From Allochromatium humboldtianum (GTDB taxonomy: Bacteria; Pseudomonadota; Gammaproteobacteria; Chromatiales; Chromatiaceae), in NCBI RefSeq assembly GCF_013385175.1, contig NZ_JABZEO010000002.1, positions 248,001-312,000 of the forward strand: 64,000 nt of DNA. The letters run 5' to 3'. The notes under the pieces are model-generated. The model had not been told where the DNA came from. It saw only the letters and a list, made by a program, of their open reading frames with translations, and did no database searches. Positions 53,893 to 64,000 of this stretch are shown here, piece by piece. The translations under genes and the position numbers were made by a program. Position 1 is the first letter of the stretch, and each line of letters opens with the position of its first letter.

Positions 53893-56748
53893 GTGACACC
53901 GGATACGTTCATTGCGCTGTGGAAAGGCAAGCCACTGACCGAGCGCCAGGGCGCACAGCAGTATTTCAATGATCTGTGCGATCTGCTGGGGGTCGACAAG
54001 CCGCGCGATCCCGATAACTACTGCTTCGAGCGCGGGGCGAAGAAGGCCGCCGGCGGTCAGGGCTGGGCGGATGTCTGGAAGCGCGGATACTTCGGCTGGG
54101 AAAACAAGAAGCCAGGGCTGGACCTGGACAAAGCCTACAAGCAGTTGACCGACTATGCCGGTCATCTCGACAACCCGCCGCTGCTGGTGGTGTGCGACCG
54201 CGAGCGGATCATCATTCATACCGCCTTCACCGGCTATCCGGACGAGCCGCGCGAGATTCGTCTCGATGACCTGCACGATCAGGATCAGCGTCAGATTCTG
54301 CGCTGGGTCTTCACCGATCCGGAGAAACTGCGTCCCGAGAAGTCCAGCGCGGCGATCACGGAAGAGGCGGCGCGCGAGTTCTCGGCGATTGCCGAACGGA
54401 TGCGCGCACGCGGGATCGAGCATCAGCGGGTGGCGCATTTCCTGGTGCAATGTCTGTTTGCGATGTTTGCCGAAGACGAGACGCTGCTGCCGGGCAAGGT
54501 GTTCACGTCACTGCTGGATCATTGGCGCGCGGCTCCGGAGAAGGCGGCCAAATCGATCGCTGAGTTGTTCCGGTCGATGCAGAAGCGCGGCGGCGGCGCC
54601 TATGGTCATTACGACATCGCTTGGTTCAATGGCGGGTTGTTCAAGGTCATCGATGTCCCGGAGCTGACCGGCGAGGACATTGCGGATCTGCACGCGGCGG
54701 CTTTGCGCGACTGGCGCGCGATCGATCCGACGATCTTCGGGACGTTGTTCGAGCGGGGTCTGGACAAGGAGCAGCGCGTGCCGATCGGTGCGCACTACAC
54801 GGACACGGCGACGATTCGGAAATTGATCGATCCGCTGATTACGGAGCCGTTGAGCGCGGAATGGGCGGAGGTCAAGGCCAGGATCGCCAAGAATCCCACC
54901 GGGCGGGCGGCCAAGACGCACTACAACCGATTCATGCTGCGTCTGGCGGAGTTTCGCATCCTCGATCCGGCCTGTGGGTCGGGGAATTTTCTGTATCTGA
55001 GTCTGGCGGCCTTGCGTGACATCGAGAAGCGCGCGCATGTCGAATCGGTGGAATTGGGCTTTCCCGAGCAGATGGACTTGGCGACGGGCACGCAGAATGT
55101 GCTGGGGCTGGAGATCAATGGCTTTGCCGCTGAGCTGGCGCGCGTCACGGTCTGGATCGGGGATATTCAATGGTGTCGGCGCAATGGTTATCGGCATGCC
55201 ACGAATCCGATCCTGCGTCCGCTCACGGGCATCGTGCATCAGGATGCCTTGCTGACGGCGGATGGGGCTGAAGTCGAGTGGCCCAAGGCCGATGTCATCG
55301 TCGGCAATCCGCCGTTTCTGGGTGGCAGCAAGAAGCGTGGTGCGCTGGGTGACGACACGTTCGAGGCGCTTGAGCGCCGGTACAAAGGTCGGGTGCCGGC
55401 CGGCGCGGATCTGGTGTGCTATTGGTTCGAGAAGGCGCGGGCGCAGATCGAGGCGGGTCAGCTTCAAGCGGCGGGGCTGGTGGCGACCAACTCGATTCGC
55501 GGCGGGGCGAACCGTAAGGTTCTGGAGCGGATCTGCGACAGTGGCGCGATCTTCGAGGCGTGGAGCGATGAGCCTTGGGTCAACGAGGGCGCGGCGGTGC
55601 GGGTGTCACTGGTGGCTTTTGGACACGCCGGGGATCGGACGGGGGCCAAGCTGGATGGTCAGCCGGTGGCGGCGATCCATGCCGATTTGACAGGTCAGGT
55701 GGCCGACACCGCGATGGTGAATCTGACGCAAGCCCAGCCGCTTTCGGAAAATGTTGGCGTGAGTTTCCAAGGGTCTCAGAAGATCGGTGCCTTCGACATT
55801 CCCGGAGAGTTGGCGAGGCGGTGGCTACCCCTACCCAACCCGCATGAACAACCCAACAGTCAGGTTTTGAAGCCAAGCTGGAACGGCCTGGACGTGACGC
55901 GCCGTCCGCGTGATGGCTGGATCATCGACTTCGGAACACGGATGTCGGAAGACGACGCCGCGCTCTATGAGGCCCCTTTCGGCTATGTCGTGGAGCATGT
56001 CAAACCAGAGCGGAGCCGGAATCCGCGTGAAGCCTACAGACGATATTGGTGGCGACACGGAGAGCCAAGGATTGCAATGCGAGCGGCTTTGGAAGGGTTG
56101 CCACGTTATCTGGTCACTTCGGAAGTGGCCAAGCACCGTACCTTTGTTTGGTTGAAGTCTGCAATTCTGCCGGACAAGCGACTCATCGTCATAGCCCGTG
56201 CCGACGACACGACTTTCGGTATCTTGCACTCGCGCTTTCATGAACTTTGGTCGCTGCGGCTTGGCGCAACGCTCGAAGACCGCCCTTGCTACAGACCAAG
56301 CACCTGCTTCGAGACCTTCCCATTCCCCGATGGTCTGACGCCCGCCGACACCAAGCACGGCACCGAAACCCTCGACAGCGGCCCCATCGTTCCGGTTGTC
56401 GCGCCCGAGGTCGCCGACCACGCCCGCGCCATCGCCGAGGCCGCGCACCGGCTCAACACCCTGCGCGAAAACTGGCTCAACCCGCCGGAGTGGATCGAGC
56501 GCATCCCCGAAGTCGTCCCGGGTTATCCCGATCGGATCATCGCCAAGCCTGGACACGAGGGCGACCTGAAGAAACGCACCCTCACCAACCTCTACAACCA
56601 TCCTCCCGCCTGGCTCACCAACGCCCACCGCGCCCTCGATGCCGCCGTCGCCCGCGCCTACGGCTGGGAGGACTACACGCCCGACCTTCCCGACGACGCG
56701 ATCTTGCAGCGCCTGCTGGCGCTCAACCTGCAACGCGCGTCCTCATAG
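53893..56748 (+). CDS. MmeI-like single-chain (type IIL) restriction endonuclease-methyltransferase
   Basis: 951 residues from the GTG at 53893, close to MmeI (919). The N-terminal nuclease site is intact: D60-x9-E70-N-K72 (ADVWKRGYFGWENKK), the same spacing as in MmeI. A helical spacer, the gamma-class adenine methyltransferase with motif I DPACGSGNF (about 357) and motif IV NPPF (about 471), a target-recognition domain (about 620-810) and a C-terminal helical part follow. Cuts at a fixed distance from its site and methylates one strand for protection. GGAGA six bases before the GTG and the matching start in the remnant copy favour this start; an ATG at 53848 lies inside the MITE. Confidence 0.9.
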   Translation: MTPDTFIALWKGKPLTERQGAQQYFNDLCDLLGVDKPRDPDNYCFERGAKKAAGGQGWADVWKRGYFGWENKKPGLDLDKAYKQLTDYAGHLDNPPLLVVCDRERIIIHTAFTGYPDEPREIRLDDLHDQDQRQILRWVFTDPEKLRPEKSSAAITEEAAREFSAIAERMRARGIEHQRVAHFLVQCLFAMFAEDETLLPGKVFTSLLDHWRAAPEKAAKSIAELFRSMQKRGGGAYGHYDIAWFNGGLFKVIDVPELTGEDIADLHAAALRDWRAIDPTIFGTLFERGLDKEQRVPIGAHYTDTATIRKLIDPLITEPLSAEWAEVKARIAKNPTGRAAKTHYNRFMLRLAEFRILDPACGSGNFLYLSLAALRDIEKRAHVESVELGFPEQMDLATGTQNVLGLEINGFAAELARVTVWIGDIQWCRRNGYRHATNPILRPLTGIVHQDALLTADGAEVEWPKADVIVGNPPFLGGSKKRGALGDDTFEALERRYKGRVPAGADLVCYWFEKARAQIEAGQLQAAGLVATNSIRGGANRKVLERICDSGAIFEAWSDEPWVNEGAAVRVSLVAFGHAGDRTGAKLDGQPVAAIHADLTGQVADTAMVNLTQAQPLSENVGVSFQGSQKIGAFDIPGELARRWLPLPNPHEQPNSQVLKPSWNGLDVTRRPRDGWIIDFGTRMSEDDAALYEAPFGYVVEHVKPERSRNPREAYRRYWWRHGEPRIAMRAALEGLPRYLVTSEVAKHRTFVWLKSAILPDKRLIVIARADDTTFGILHSRFHELWSLRLGATLEDRPCYRPSTCFETFPFPDGLTPADTKHGTETLDSGPIVPVVAPEVADHARAIAEAAHRLNTLRENWLNPPEWIERIPEVVPGYPDRIIAKPGHEGDLKKRTLTNLYNHPPAWLTNAHRALDAAVARAYGWEDYTPDLPDDAILQRLLALNLQRASS

Positions 56749-56810
56749 TCCATCACCGAACGCCTGAGCGCACCGACCGCACGGACGCGGCCCCGATCCC
56801 GAGACCGACC

Positions 56811-57119
56811 ATGAGCACCATCACCTTCGACACACTGAAGTTCGTCCGCACCCTCAAAGACTCCGGAATCCCTGAATCACAGGCCGAGGCCATCACCGAG
56901 GCCGTGCGCGCGGCTCAGCAAGACATAGAGCCGGTCATCCGCCCCGATCTACGCGAACTGGAACTGCGGCTGGACGCGCGCATCCGCGAAACGGAATTAC
57001 GGCTGGAGGCCAAACTTGCCGAGGCCAAGGCCGACCTGACTCGCTGGGTCATCGGGGCCGGACTGTTGCAGACCACCGTGATCGTCGGCGTCTTGCTGAA
57101 GATCGCCAAGCTGATCTAG
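56811..57119 (+). CDS. DUF1640-like coiled-coil protein with C-terminal membrane helix
   Basis: 102 residues. An N-terminal helical part (FDTLKFVRTLKDSGIPESQAEAITEAVRAAQQD) is followed by a coiled coil with repeats (LRELELRLDARIRETELRLEAKLAEAKADL) and a membrane anchor (WVIGAGLLQTTVIVGVLL). This is the bacterial CCDC90/DUF1640 pattern. Members often come near restriction or mobile genes in this group, but their role is unknown. It follows the restriction gene by 62 bases and may be read with it. Confidence 0.75.
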   Translation: MSTITFDTLKFVRTLKDSGIPESQAEAITEAVRAAQQDIEPVIRPDLRELELRLDARIRETELRLEAKLAEAKADLTRWVIGAGLLQTTVIVGVLLKIAKLI

Positions 57120-57123
57120 GCCG

Positions 57124-57474
57124 TCACCGCTGCTTGCTCTCACAAACTCCGGCCTTCAGGCCGGGGTAGTTGACATAGCCGCACTCGATCTCGCGGTGGA
57201 AGGACTCGGGAATCCGCGCCCAATCCACCACATCGACACGAATCGGCAAGTTACTTTCAACGAACGCCTCGCGCAGATCGAACAGCCTTTCACAGACCTG
57301 ATGCGGATCGATGGGATGACGGACCACGAGATCAAGGTCACTCGCCTCGAACGCACCGCCCGTAACACGGCTCCCATAGGCCCAAACCTCATATTCCGGA
57401 ACATACCGGCACAGGATCTCACGCACCATCTCCAGATAACGATCAGGCAGATCGAGTCCGGCGCCGGTACTCAT
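57124..57474 (-). CDS. MNT-type nucleotidyltransferase domain protein
   Basis: 116 residues with the nucleotidyltransferase signature GSRVTGGAFEASDLDLVV, giving the GS and DxD residues. Such minimal enzymes are usually the antitoxin half of HEPN-MNT pairs, where they AMPylate the HEPN toxin. No HEPN gene is adjacent: clpA lies 13 bases upstream on the same strand and the DUF1640 gene is convergent. It may be an orphan or co-transcribed with clpA. The ATG at 57474 avoids the overlap with clpA that a longer frame would give. Confidence 0.8.
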   Translation of the reverse strand: MSTGAGLDLPDRYLEMVREILCRYVPEYEVWAYGSRVTGGAFEASDLDLVVRHPIDPHQVCERLFDLREAFVESNLPIRVDVVDWARIPESFHREIECGYVNYPGLKAGVCESKQR

Positions 57475-57487
57475 GATGCAAGGCCGC

Positions 57488-59755
57488 TCACAGCTCGCGC
57501 ACCTCGCCATTGATCTCGAAGGCGACCGCACCATCCCGGATGAAGACCCGCACCGACCCGCCGCCCACCAGATCGCCGAACAAGAGTTCATTGGCCAGCG
57601 GTTTCTTGATGTGCTGCTGGATGACCCGCGCCATGGGCCGCGCACCCATCTTGGGGTCATAGCCGGTGTCGGCCAGCCAGCGGCGCGCATCCTGATCGAT
57701 GGTCAACGCGACCTTCTTCTCTTCGAGCTGCTGCTCCAGCTCGAAGATGAACTTGTCGACCACGTTGAGGATGGTCTCCTCGTTCAGGGGGCCGAACTGG
57801 ACGATGGTATCGAGCCGGTTGCGGAACTCGGGCGTGAAGTAGCGCTTGAGCGCCTCCATGCCGTCGGTCGCATGATCCTGCTCGGTGAAGCCGATCGAAC
57901 GGCGTGAAGTCTCCTCCGCGCCCGCATTGGTGGTCATCACCAGCACCACGTTGCGGAAATCGGCCTTGCGTCCGTTGTTGTCGGTCAGGGCGCCGTGGTC
58001 CATCACCTGCAACAGCAGGTTGAAGACATCCGGATGTGCCTTCTCGATCTCGTCGAGCAGGAGCACTGCATGCGGATGCTTGTTGATCTGCTCGGTCAGC
58101 AGCCCGCCCTGATCGAAGCCGACATAGCCGGGCGGGGCGCCGATCAGCCGCGAGACGGTGTGCCGCTCCATGTACTCCGACATGTCGAAGCGCAGCAGCT
58201 CCATGCCCAGGATGCGCGCAAGCTGGCGCGTGACCTCGGTCTTGCCCACACCCGTCGGACCCGTGAACAGGAACGAACCGATCGGCTTCTCCTCATGCCC
58301 CAGCCCCGAACGGTTCATGCGAATGGCCGAGGTCAGTGCATCGATGGCCGCATCCTGGCCATAGACCACCATCTTGAGATCGCGGTCGAGATTCTTGAGC
58401 GATTCGGCGTCCGAGGCCGACACCCGCTTGGGCGGAATGCGCGCGATCTTGGCCACGATCGCCTCGACGTCGGCGACATCGATGCGCTTCTTGCGCTTGG
58501 ACGGAGCCATGAGCTGCACATGGGCGCCGGCCTCGTCGATGACGTCGATCGCCTTGTCGGGCAGATGACGGTCGTTGATGTGACGTGCCGAGAGTTCGGC
58601 CGCCGCACGCAGCGCCGGCTGGGTGTAGCTGACCTGATGATGCGCCTCGAAGCGCGATTTCAGACCCTTGAGGATCTCGATGGTCTCCTCGACCGAGGGT
58701 TCCTCGACGTCGATCTTCTGGAAGCGACGCGCCAGCGCCCGATCCTTCTCGAAGATGCCGCGATATTCCTGATAGGTGGTCGAGCCGATGCAGCGCAGAT
58801 CGCCCGAGGCCAGCACCGGCTTGATCAGATTGGAGGCATCCATCACCCCGCCCGAGGCCGAACCGGCGCCGATGATGGTGTGGATCTCGTCGATGAAGAG
58901 GATGGCGTGCGGCTGGCGCTTGAGCTGGGCGAGCACCGCTTTGAGCCGCTTCTCGAAGTCGCCGCGATACTTGGTTCCGGCCACCAGACCGCCGAGATCC
59001 AGCGAATAGATCACCGCATTGCTCAAGACCTCCGGCACCTCGCCGTCGACGATCTTCTTGGCCAGCCCCTCGGCGATCGCGGTCTTGCCCACGCCCGCCT
59101 CGCCGACGAACAGCGGATTGTTCTTGCGCCGCCGGCACAGGATCTGGATGGTGCGCTCGACCTCGGGCGCGCGCCCGATCAGCGGATCGATCCGGCCCTG
59201 ACGCGCCAGCTCGTTGAGATTGGTGGTGAAGCTTTCGAGCGGACTGGCGCTTTCTTTCTCCTCGCCGCGCGCTTCCTCGGCCTCGCCACCGCCGTGCGCG
59301 TCCTCGTCACGATTCTCGCCCGGCACTTTGGAGATGCCGTGCGAGATGTAATTGACCACGTCGAGCCGGGTCACGTCCTGCTGATTGAGCAGATAGACGG
59401 CCTGGGAGTCCTGTTCGCTGAACAACGCCACCAGCACATTGGCGCCGGTCACTTCCTTCTTGCCCGCCGACTGGACATGGAAGACGGCGCGCTGGAGCAC
59501 GCGCTGGAACCCGAGCGTCGGCTGGGTGTCGCGCTCCTCGTTGGGCGGGATCAGCGGCGTGGTCTCCTCGATGAAGGTCGCGATCTCGCGGCGCAACCGC
59601 TCGGCATCCGCGCCGCAGGCTCGCAACACCTTGGCGGCGGTCGGGTTGTCGAGCAGCGACAGCAGCATGTGCTCCACGGTCATGTATTCGTGGTGCTTGG
59701 CCCGAGCCTCCTTGAAGGCCCGGTTCAGCGTGAATTCGAGTTCTTTGCTCAGCAT
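57488..59755 (-). CDS. clpA: ATP-dependent Clp protease ATP-binding subunit ClpA
   Basis: 755 residues, standard length. N-terminal Clp repeat domain, two AAA+ modules with Walker A motifs GEAGVGKT and GPTGVGKT, Walker B motifs ILFIDEIHT and LLLDEIEKA, and a ClpP-contact loop region in the second module. Unfolds proteins for ClpP. It lies 58 bases after clpS on the same strand. Confidence 0.96.
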   Translation of the reverse strand: MLSKELEFTLNRAFKEARAKHHEYMTVEHMLLSLLDNPTAAKVLRACGADAERLRREIATFIEETTPLIPPNEERDTQPTLGFQRVLQRAVFHVQSAGKKEVTGANVLVALFSEQDSQAVYLLNQQDVTRLDVVNYISHGISKVPGENRDEDAHGGGEAEEARGEEKESASPLESFTTNLNELARQGRIDPLIGRAPEVERTIQILCRRRKNNPLFVGEAGVGKTAIAEGLAKKIVDGEVPEVLSNAVIYSLDLGGLVAGTKYRGDFEKRLKAVLAQLKRQPHAILFIDEIHTIIGAGSASGGVMDASNLIKPVLASGDLRCIGSTTYQEYRGIFEKDRALARRFQKIDVEEPSVEETIEILKGLKSRFEAHHQVSYTQPALRAAAELSARHINDRHLPDKAIDVIDEAGAHVQLMAPSKRKKRIDVADVEAIVAKIARIPPKRVSASDAESLKNLDRDLKMVVYGQDAAIDALTSAIRMNRSGLGHEEKPIGSFLFTGPTGVGKTEVTRQLARILGMELLRFDMSEYMERHTVSRLIGAPPGYVGFDQGGLLTEQINKHPHAVLLLDEIEKAHPDVFNLLLQVMDHGALTDNNGRKADFRNVVLVMTTNAGAEETSRRSIGFTEQDHATDGMEALKRYFTPEFRNRLDTIVQFGPLNEETILNVVDKFIFELEQQLEEKKVALTIDQDARRWLADTGYDPKMGARPMARVIQQHIKKPLANELLFGDLVGGGSVRVFIRDGAVAFEINGEVREL

Positions 59756-59813
59756 CGGCCTGTACCAAGGTTTGGATTCAACGATAAAGCGGTCTTTCAG
59801 TCGTGGACGCGGT

Positions 59814-60137
59814 TCAGGCCTCTTCCATGGTGCACATCAGCGGATGCTGATGGCCTCGCGCATAGTCGTTGACTTGCGCCACCTTGGTTTCGGCGATGTC
59901 CTTGGTGAAGACTCCGCAGACTCCGACGCCCCGTGTGTGCACATGCAACATGACTTGGGTCGCCTTTTCCCGATTCATACCAAAAAAGATCTCCAGAACC
60001 AACACCACGAACTCCATCGGGGTGTAGTCGTCATTCAAGAGCAGAACCTTATATAGGGGCGGTCGGCGCAATTTGGGACGGGCTTCCTGCACGCTCAGGC
60101 CGGATTCGCGCTCCTCGCCGGATCTAGGGTTAGTCAT
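59814..60137 (-). CDS. clpS: ClpS adaptor protein
   Basis: 107 residues. The core is diagnostic: [34 protein letters not shown] and ETKVAQV. It binds N-degron substrates and hands them to ClpA. The ATG at 60137 gives the usual short disordered N-terminus; an upstream ATG at 60179 adds an unsupported 14 residues. Confidence 0.94.
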   Translation of the reverse strand: MTNPRSGEERESGLSVQEARPKLRRPPLYKVLLLNDDYTPMEFVVLVLEIFFGMNREKATQVMLHVHTRGVGVCGVFTKDIAETKVAQVNDYARGHQHPLMCTMEEA

Positions 60138-60320
60138 GGGTCTCTGGGGTGTTCGTCGAAGATGGGTCAAACAATGCACGTTTGACCATGGAAATCAAGT
60201 CACTATACTACCGAATCAGGGTGCCGTCCGTCGGATTCAAGCCCCGATGTCCGGCCAGCCCAGGGTGTGAGAGGACGCGCCCGACCGGGTGCGTCGCCAA
60301 GGCCGTGTCCCGTAACAACG

Positions 60321-60343
60321 AAAAAGCCGCCCCGCAGGCGGCT
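60321..60343 (-). terminator. intrinsic terminator on the minus strand upstream of the cold-shock gene
   Basis: On the minus strand AGCCGCC, five bases, GGCGGCT and TTTTT-type run. It would stop leftward transcripts entering the clpS promoter region; the obvious source is read-through from icd. Confidence 0.55.
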
Positions 60344-60391
60344 GCGATCCCGAAATTACCCTGAAGTGCGGAGTCTATCGAGGAGAGAGTG

Positions 60392-60598
60392 ATGATTACC
60401 GGTGTCGTCAAATGGTTCAACAACGCGAAGGGCTATGGATTCGTGCAGCCCGAGGGGCGTGAGGAGGATGTGTTCGTCCATTTCTCGTCGATCGACATGG
60501 ACGGCTACAAGACCCTGCGCGAGGGCCAGAAGGTCGAGTTCGAGCTGAGCGAGGGGCCGAAAGGACTGCATGCGGCCAATGTGCATCGCGTCATGTGA
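60392..60598 (+). CDS. cold-shock domain protein
   Basis: 68 residues, a single CSD with RNP1 [10 protein letters not shown] and RNP2 [12 protein letters not shown]/ssDNA-binding protein of the CspA/CspD family. AGGAGAGA ends three to four bases before the ATG. The leader (about 50 bases visible) is short. Confidence 0.93.
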   Translation: MITGVVKWFNNAKGYGFVQPEGREEDVFVHFSSIDMDGYKTLREGQKVEFELSEGPKGLHAANVHRVM

Positions 60599-60608
60599 GA
60601 CGTTTACC

Positions 60609-60642
60609 AGCCCCTCTCCGCACGCAGGAGAGGGGCTTTCCT
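60609..60642. terminator. bidirectional-looking terminator between the cold-shock gene and icd
   Basis: AGCCCCTCTCC (60609-60619) pairs with GGAGAGGGGCT (60627-60637) over eleven bases, followed by TTCCT on the plus strand. It separates two convergent genes. Confidence 0.7.
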
Positions 60643-60653
60643 GCGAGTCCGAC

Positions 60654-61910
<1,257 letters not shown>

Positions 61911-61952
61911 CGAGTCTTCTCTCTCTGGCCATTGAATCGGCCTATGCTATCA

Positions 61953-63536
61953 CTACGCTTCGCTCTTGCGCATCGCCCCGGCTCGTTCCCCGGCGATGTC
62001 CAACCGCCGTCCGGCGATCCAGACCAGCACGATCACCGGCACCCCGATGAGGGTGGTGAAGACGAAGAAGCCCGGATAGCCGATGCCGTCGACGATACTG
62101 CCCGAATAGCCGCCGAGCACCTTGGGCAGCAAGGTCATCAGCGAGCTGAAGATGGCGTACTGCACGGCGGTGAAGGAGACATTGGTCAGGCTCGACAGAA
62201 AGGCGACGAAGGCCGCGCTCGCCAGCCCGGCCGCCAGATTGTCCGCACCGACGGCCACATAGAGCAGGGTCACATCGGCCCCGGCATGGGCCAGGACCAC
62301 GAAGATCAGATTGGTCGCCGCCGACAGGATCGCGCCCAGCATCAAGATACGCACCACGCCATGCCGGTCGGCCATCAGCCCGCCGAGCACACCGCCCGCG
62401 ATACTGACGAAGACGCCGAAGGTCTTGACCGCCGTGGCGATCTGCGGCTTGCTGAAGCCGATGTCCTGATAGACGACGTTGGAAATGACGCCGAGCACAA
62501 TGTCCGAGATCCGGTACAGCCCGATGAGCGCCAGCAGCAGCAAGGCCGTCTTGAGTCCGTAGCGGGCGAAGAAGTCGAGCACCGGCTCGATCCAGACCGC
62601 GCGCGCCATGGCTCGATCGATCGCTCCCAGCCGCACCAGCGTCCAGCCGACGAGCGCCGCCACGCCCACGGCCAGTCCGAAATGCAGGGTCTCCAGCAGA
62701 AAGGCCCCGAGCGCACCGCCGCCGAGCCAGTGCTTGAGATCGCCGAACAGCGTCCCGCTCAGGAAGAATCCGCCGACGAAGGCGCCGGCCATGAGCGCGA
62801 ACACCAGCACCAGACGCAGATAGTCGAGCGCCGAGTAGTGAGTGAGCGCCTTGGGCCGATAGGTCTCAGGCTCGCGGATGACGAGCGTGGTCAGCACCCC
62901 GATCAGCATCACGGCGGCCATGATCAGATAGGTCGTGCTCCAGGCGCTGTAGCTGTAACTCCCCAGCTCCGAGCCGAAGGCCGAGGCCAGGAACAGCGCG
63001 CCCGCCCCCGAGGCCACCATGGCAACGCGATAGCCCGCGATATAGGTCGAGGACATCAGCGCCTGGAGCCGGGGCGGGGCCGATTCGATGCGATAGGCGT
63101 CGATCACGATGTCCTGGGTCGCCGAGGAGAAGCCGAGCAGCACGGCCGCGAGCGCCATGTGCGTGAGACTGTCCCCGCCGCTCGCCGGATCGACCAGCGC
63201 CATGAGCACGATGGCCGTGATGATCGCCAGTTGCGAGACCAGCAGCCAGGCGCGCCGCCGACCCAGCCGGCGCGTCAGCCAGGGCAGGGGCAGGGTGTCG
63301 ATCAGCGGCGCCCAGACGAACTTGAACGAATAGCCGAGCGCGGCCCAACTGAAGAAGGTGACGGCATTGCGTTCGATCCCCGCCTCACGCAGCCAGAGTG
63401 ACAGCGAGGAGAAGATCAGCAGCAACGGCACCCCGGCCGAGAAGCCGAGCAGCAGCATGGCGAGCACGCGCCGGTCGAGCAGTTCGCCGAGCGTTTGGCG
63501 CCAGCCGCGCGGCGCCTCCACCGAGAGTTGATCCAT
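61953..63536 (-). CDS. ampG: AmpG-family MFS transporter (muropeptide permease)
   Basis: 527 residues with about 12-14 membrane helices. The N-terminal stretch MLLLGFSAGVPLLLIFSSLSLWLREAGI and the SATQDIVIDAYRIE motif are diagnostic of AmpG. It imports anhydromuropeptides for cell-wall recycling. It follows the maeB end by 3 bases on the same strand and may be co-transcribed with it. Confidence 0.9.
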   Translation of the reverse strand: MDQLSVEAPRGWRQTLGELLDRRVLAMLLLGFSAGVPLLLIFSSLSLWLREAGIERNAVTFFSWAALGYSFKFVWAPLIDTLPLPWLTRRLGRRRAWLLVSQLAIITAIVLMALVDPASGGDSLTHMALAAVLLGFSSATQDIVIDAYRIESAPPRLQALMSSTYIAGYRVAMVASGAGALFLASAFGSELGSYSYSAWSTTYLIMAAVMLIGVLTTLVIREPETYRPKALTHYSALDYLRLVLVFALMAGAFVGGFFLSGTLFGDLKHWLGGGALGAFLLETLHFGLAVGVAALVGWTLVRLGAIDRAMARAVWIEPVLDFFARYGLKTALLLLALIGLYRISDIVLGVISNVVYQDIGFSKPQIATAVKTFGVFVSIAGGVLGGLMADRHGVVRILMLGAILSAATNLIFVVLAHAGADVTLLYVAVGADNLAAGLASAAFVAFLSSLTNVSFTAVQYAIFSSLMTLLPKVLGGYSGSIVDGIGYPGFFVFTTLIGVPVIVLVWIAGRRLDIAGERAGAMRKSEA

Positions 63537-63539
63537 CCT

Positions 63540-64000
63540 TCAGCCCGCCTGCACCACCGCCAGCGCCGTCATATTGAGCAGCCCGCGTACCGTGGCGCTG
63601 GGCGTGACGATGTGCGCCGCCTGGGCCGTGCCGAGCAGCATGGGACCGAAGGCCGCCGCATCGTCGAGCGTGCGCAGCAGGTTGAAGGCGATGTTGGCCG
63701 CGTCCTGGTTGGGCATGATGAGCAGATTGGCGCGTCCGGTCAGACGTGAATCCGGGAAGCGCGCCTGACGCCCGATGGCATCGAATGCCAGGTTGGCGTG
63801 CATCTCGCCCTCGACCTCCAGCTCGGGTTCCTGTTCGCGCAGCAGACGCAGGGCCTCGGTCATCTTGGCCGCGCTCGGCGAGTCGTCGCTGCCGAAGTTG
63901 GAGTGCGAGACGAAGGCGACCCTGGGCGTGAGACCGAAACAGCGGATCTCGGCCGCGCACAGACGGGTGATCTCGGCCAGATCCTCGGCGCTGGGGTCGA
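63540..64000 (-). CDS. maeB: NADP-dependent malic enzyme, C-terminal phosphotransacetylase-like part (cut by window edge)
   Basis: The last ~153 residues of a longer protein. The region contains FVSHSNFGSDDSPSAAKM, HANLAFD, RANLLIMPNQDAANIAFNLLR and GPMLLGTAQAAHIVTPSATVRGLLNM, the PTA-like tail of MaeB. It decarboxylates malate to pyruvate. The gene continues beyond 64000; a free-standing phosphate acetyltransferase cannot be wholly excluded, but the motifs are those of MaeB. Confidence 0.85.
   Translation of the reverse strand, partial: DPSAEDLAEITRLCAAEIRCFGLTPRVAFVSHSNFGSDDSPSAAKMTEALRLLREQEPELEVEGEMHANLAFDAIGRQARFPDSRLTGRANLLIMPNQDAANIAFNLLRTLDDAAAFGPMLLGTAQAAHIVTPSATVRGLLNMTALAVVQAG

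Overview
The window looks like chromosome of a purple sulfur bacterium of the Chromatiaceae (Allochromatium-like). The reasons are GC-rich coding, a form I RuBisCO cluster with its own CbbR, CbbQ and CbbO, and gammaproteobacterial housekeeping genes such as clpS-clpA, recN-nadK and hrcA-grpE-dnaK-dnaJ. The species is an inference from gene content and general protein similarity; no search was run.

Layout. 1-2 kb: end of a TumE/TumA-like toxin-antitoxin pair, a MidA-type methyltransferase and a small unknown gene. 2-7.1 kb (minus): an HTH/2Fe-2S/flavin reductase fusion behind a minor pilin operon (pilE, fimT/gspH, pilW, pilX, pilV; no pilY1). 7.4-10.2 kb: exbB-exbD-msbA, then mgtE and ppiB. 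12.7-20.7 kb: the Calvin cycle locus cbbR<->cbbL-cbbS-cbbQ-[fic on the opposite strand]-cbbO. A three-half-site CbbR-type operator lies in the divergent promoter, and a stray second copy of the last codons of cbbL lies behind cbbL. 20.7-26.8 kb: a chemoreceptor with its sensor at the C-terminus, a two-component system and a further response regulator. 27-28.7 kb: a complete IS200/IS605 element with intact tnpA and tnpB, inserted in a small tandem repeat between the response regulator and a PspA-like/membrane protein/VWA operon (28.8-31.2 kb). 31.2-41 kb: an AAA ATPase fused to a nuclease-like domain, Lrp regulator and long-form leuA, an HD-GYP protein, a STAS protein, recN and nadK. 40.7-45.9 kb: the heat-shock cluster, with CIRCE plus a sigma-70 promoter at hrcA and a sigma-32-like promoter at dnaK.

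49.8-56.8 kb is the accessory region. An MmeI-like single-chain restriction-modification gene is preceded by a ~105 bp sequence that also occurs 3.8 kb upstream, where it is followed by a decayed copy of the first ~20 codons of the same gene. Between the two copies lie a two-gene operon (84 aa plus a 227 aa C-terminally anchored protein), a degenerate tRNA-like sequence, a 554 aa protein of unknown family and an antitoxin fragment. A 116 bp MITE with ~33 bp terminal inverted repeats and a TTAC target duplication sits directly upstream of the restriction gene's natural start. This is the best candidate in the window for an undescribed system. 56.8-64 kb returns to core genes: DUF1640-like protein, a lone nucleotidyltransferase, clpA, clpS, a cold-shock gene, icd, ampG and the 3' part of maeB.

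No rRNA gene, confident intact tRNA or CRISPR array was seen.
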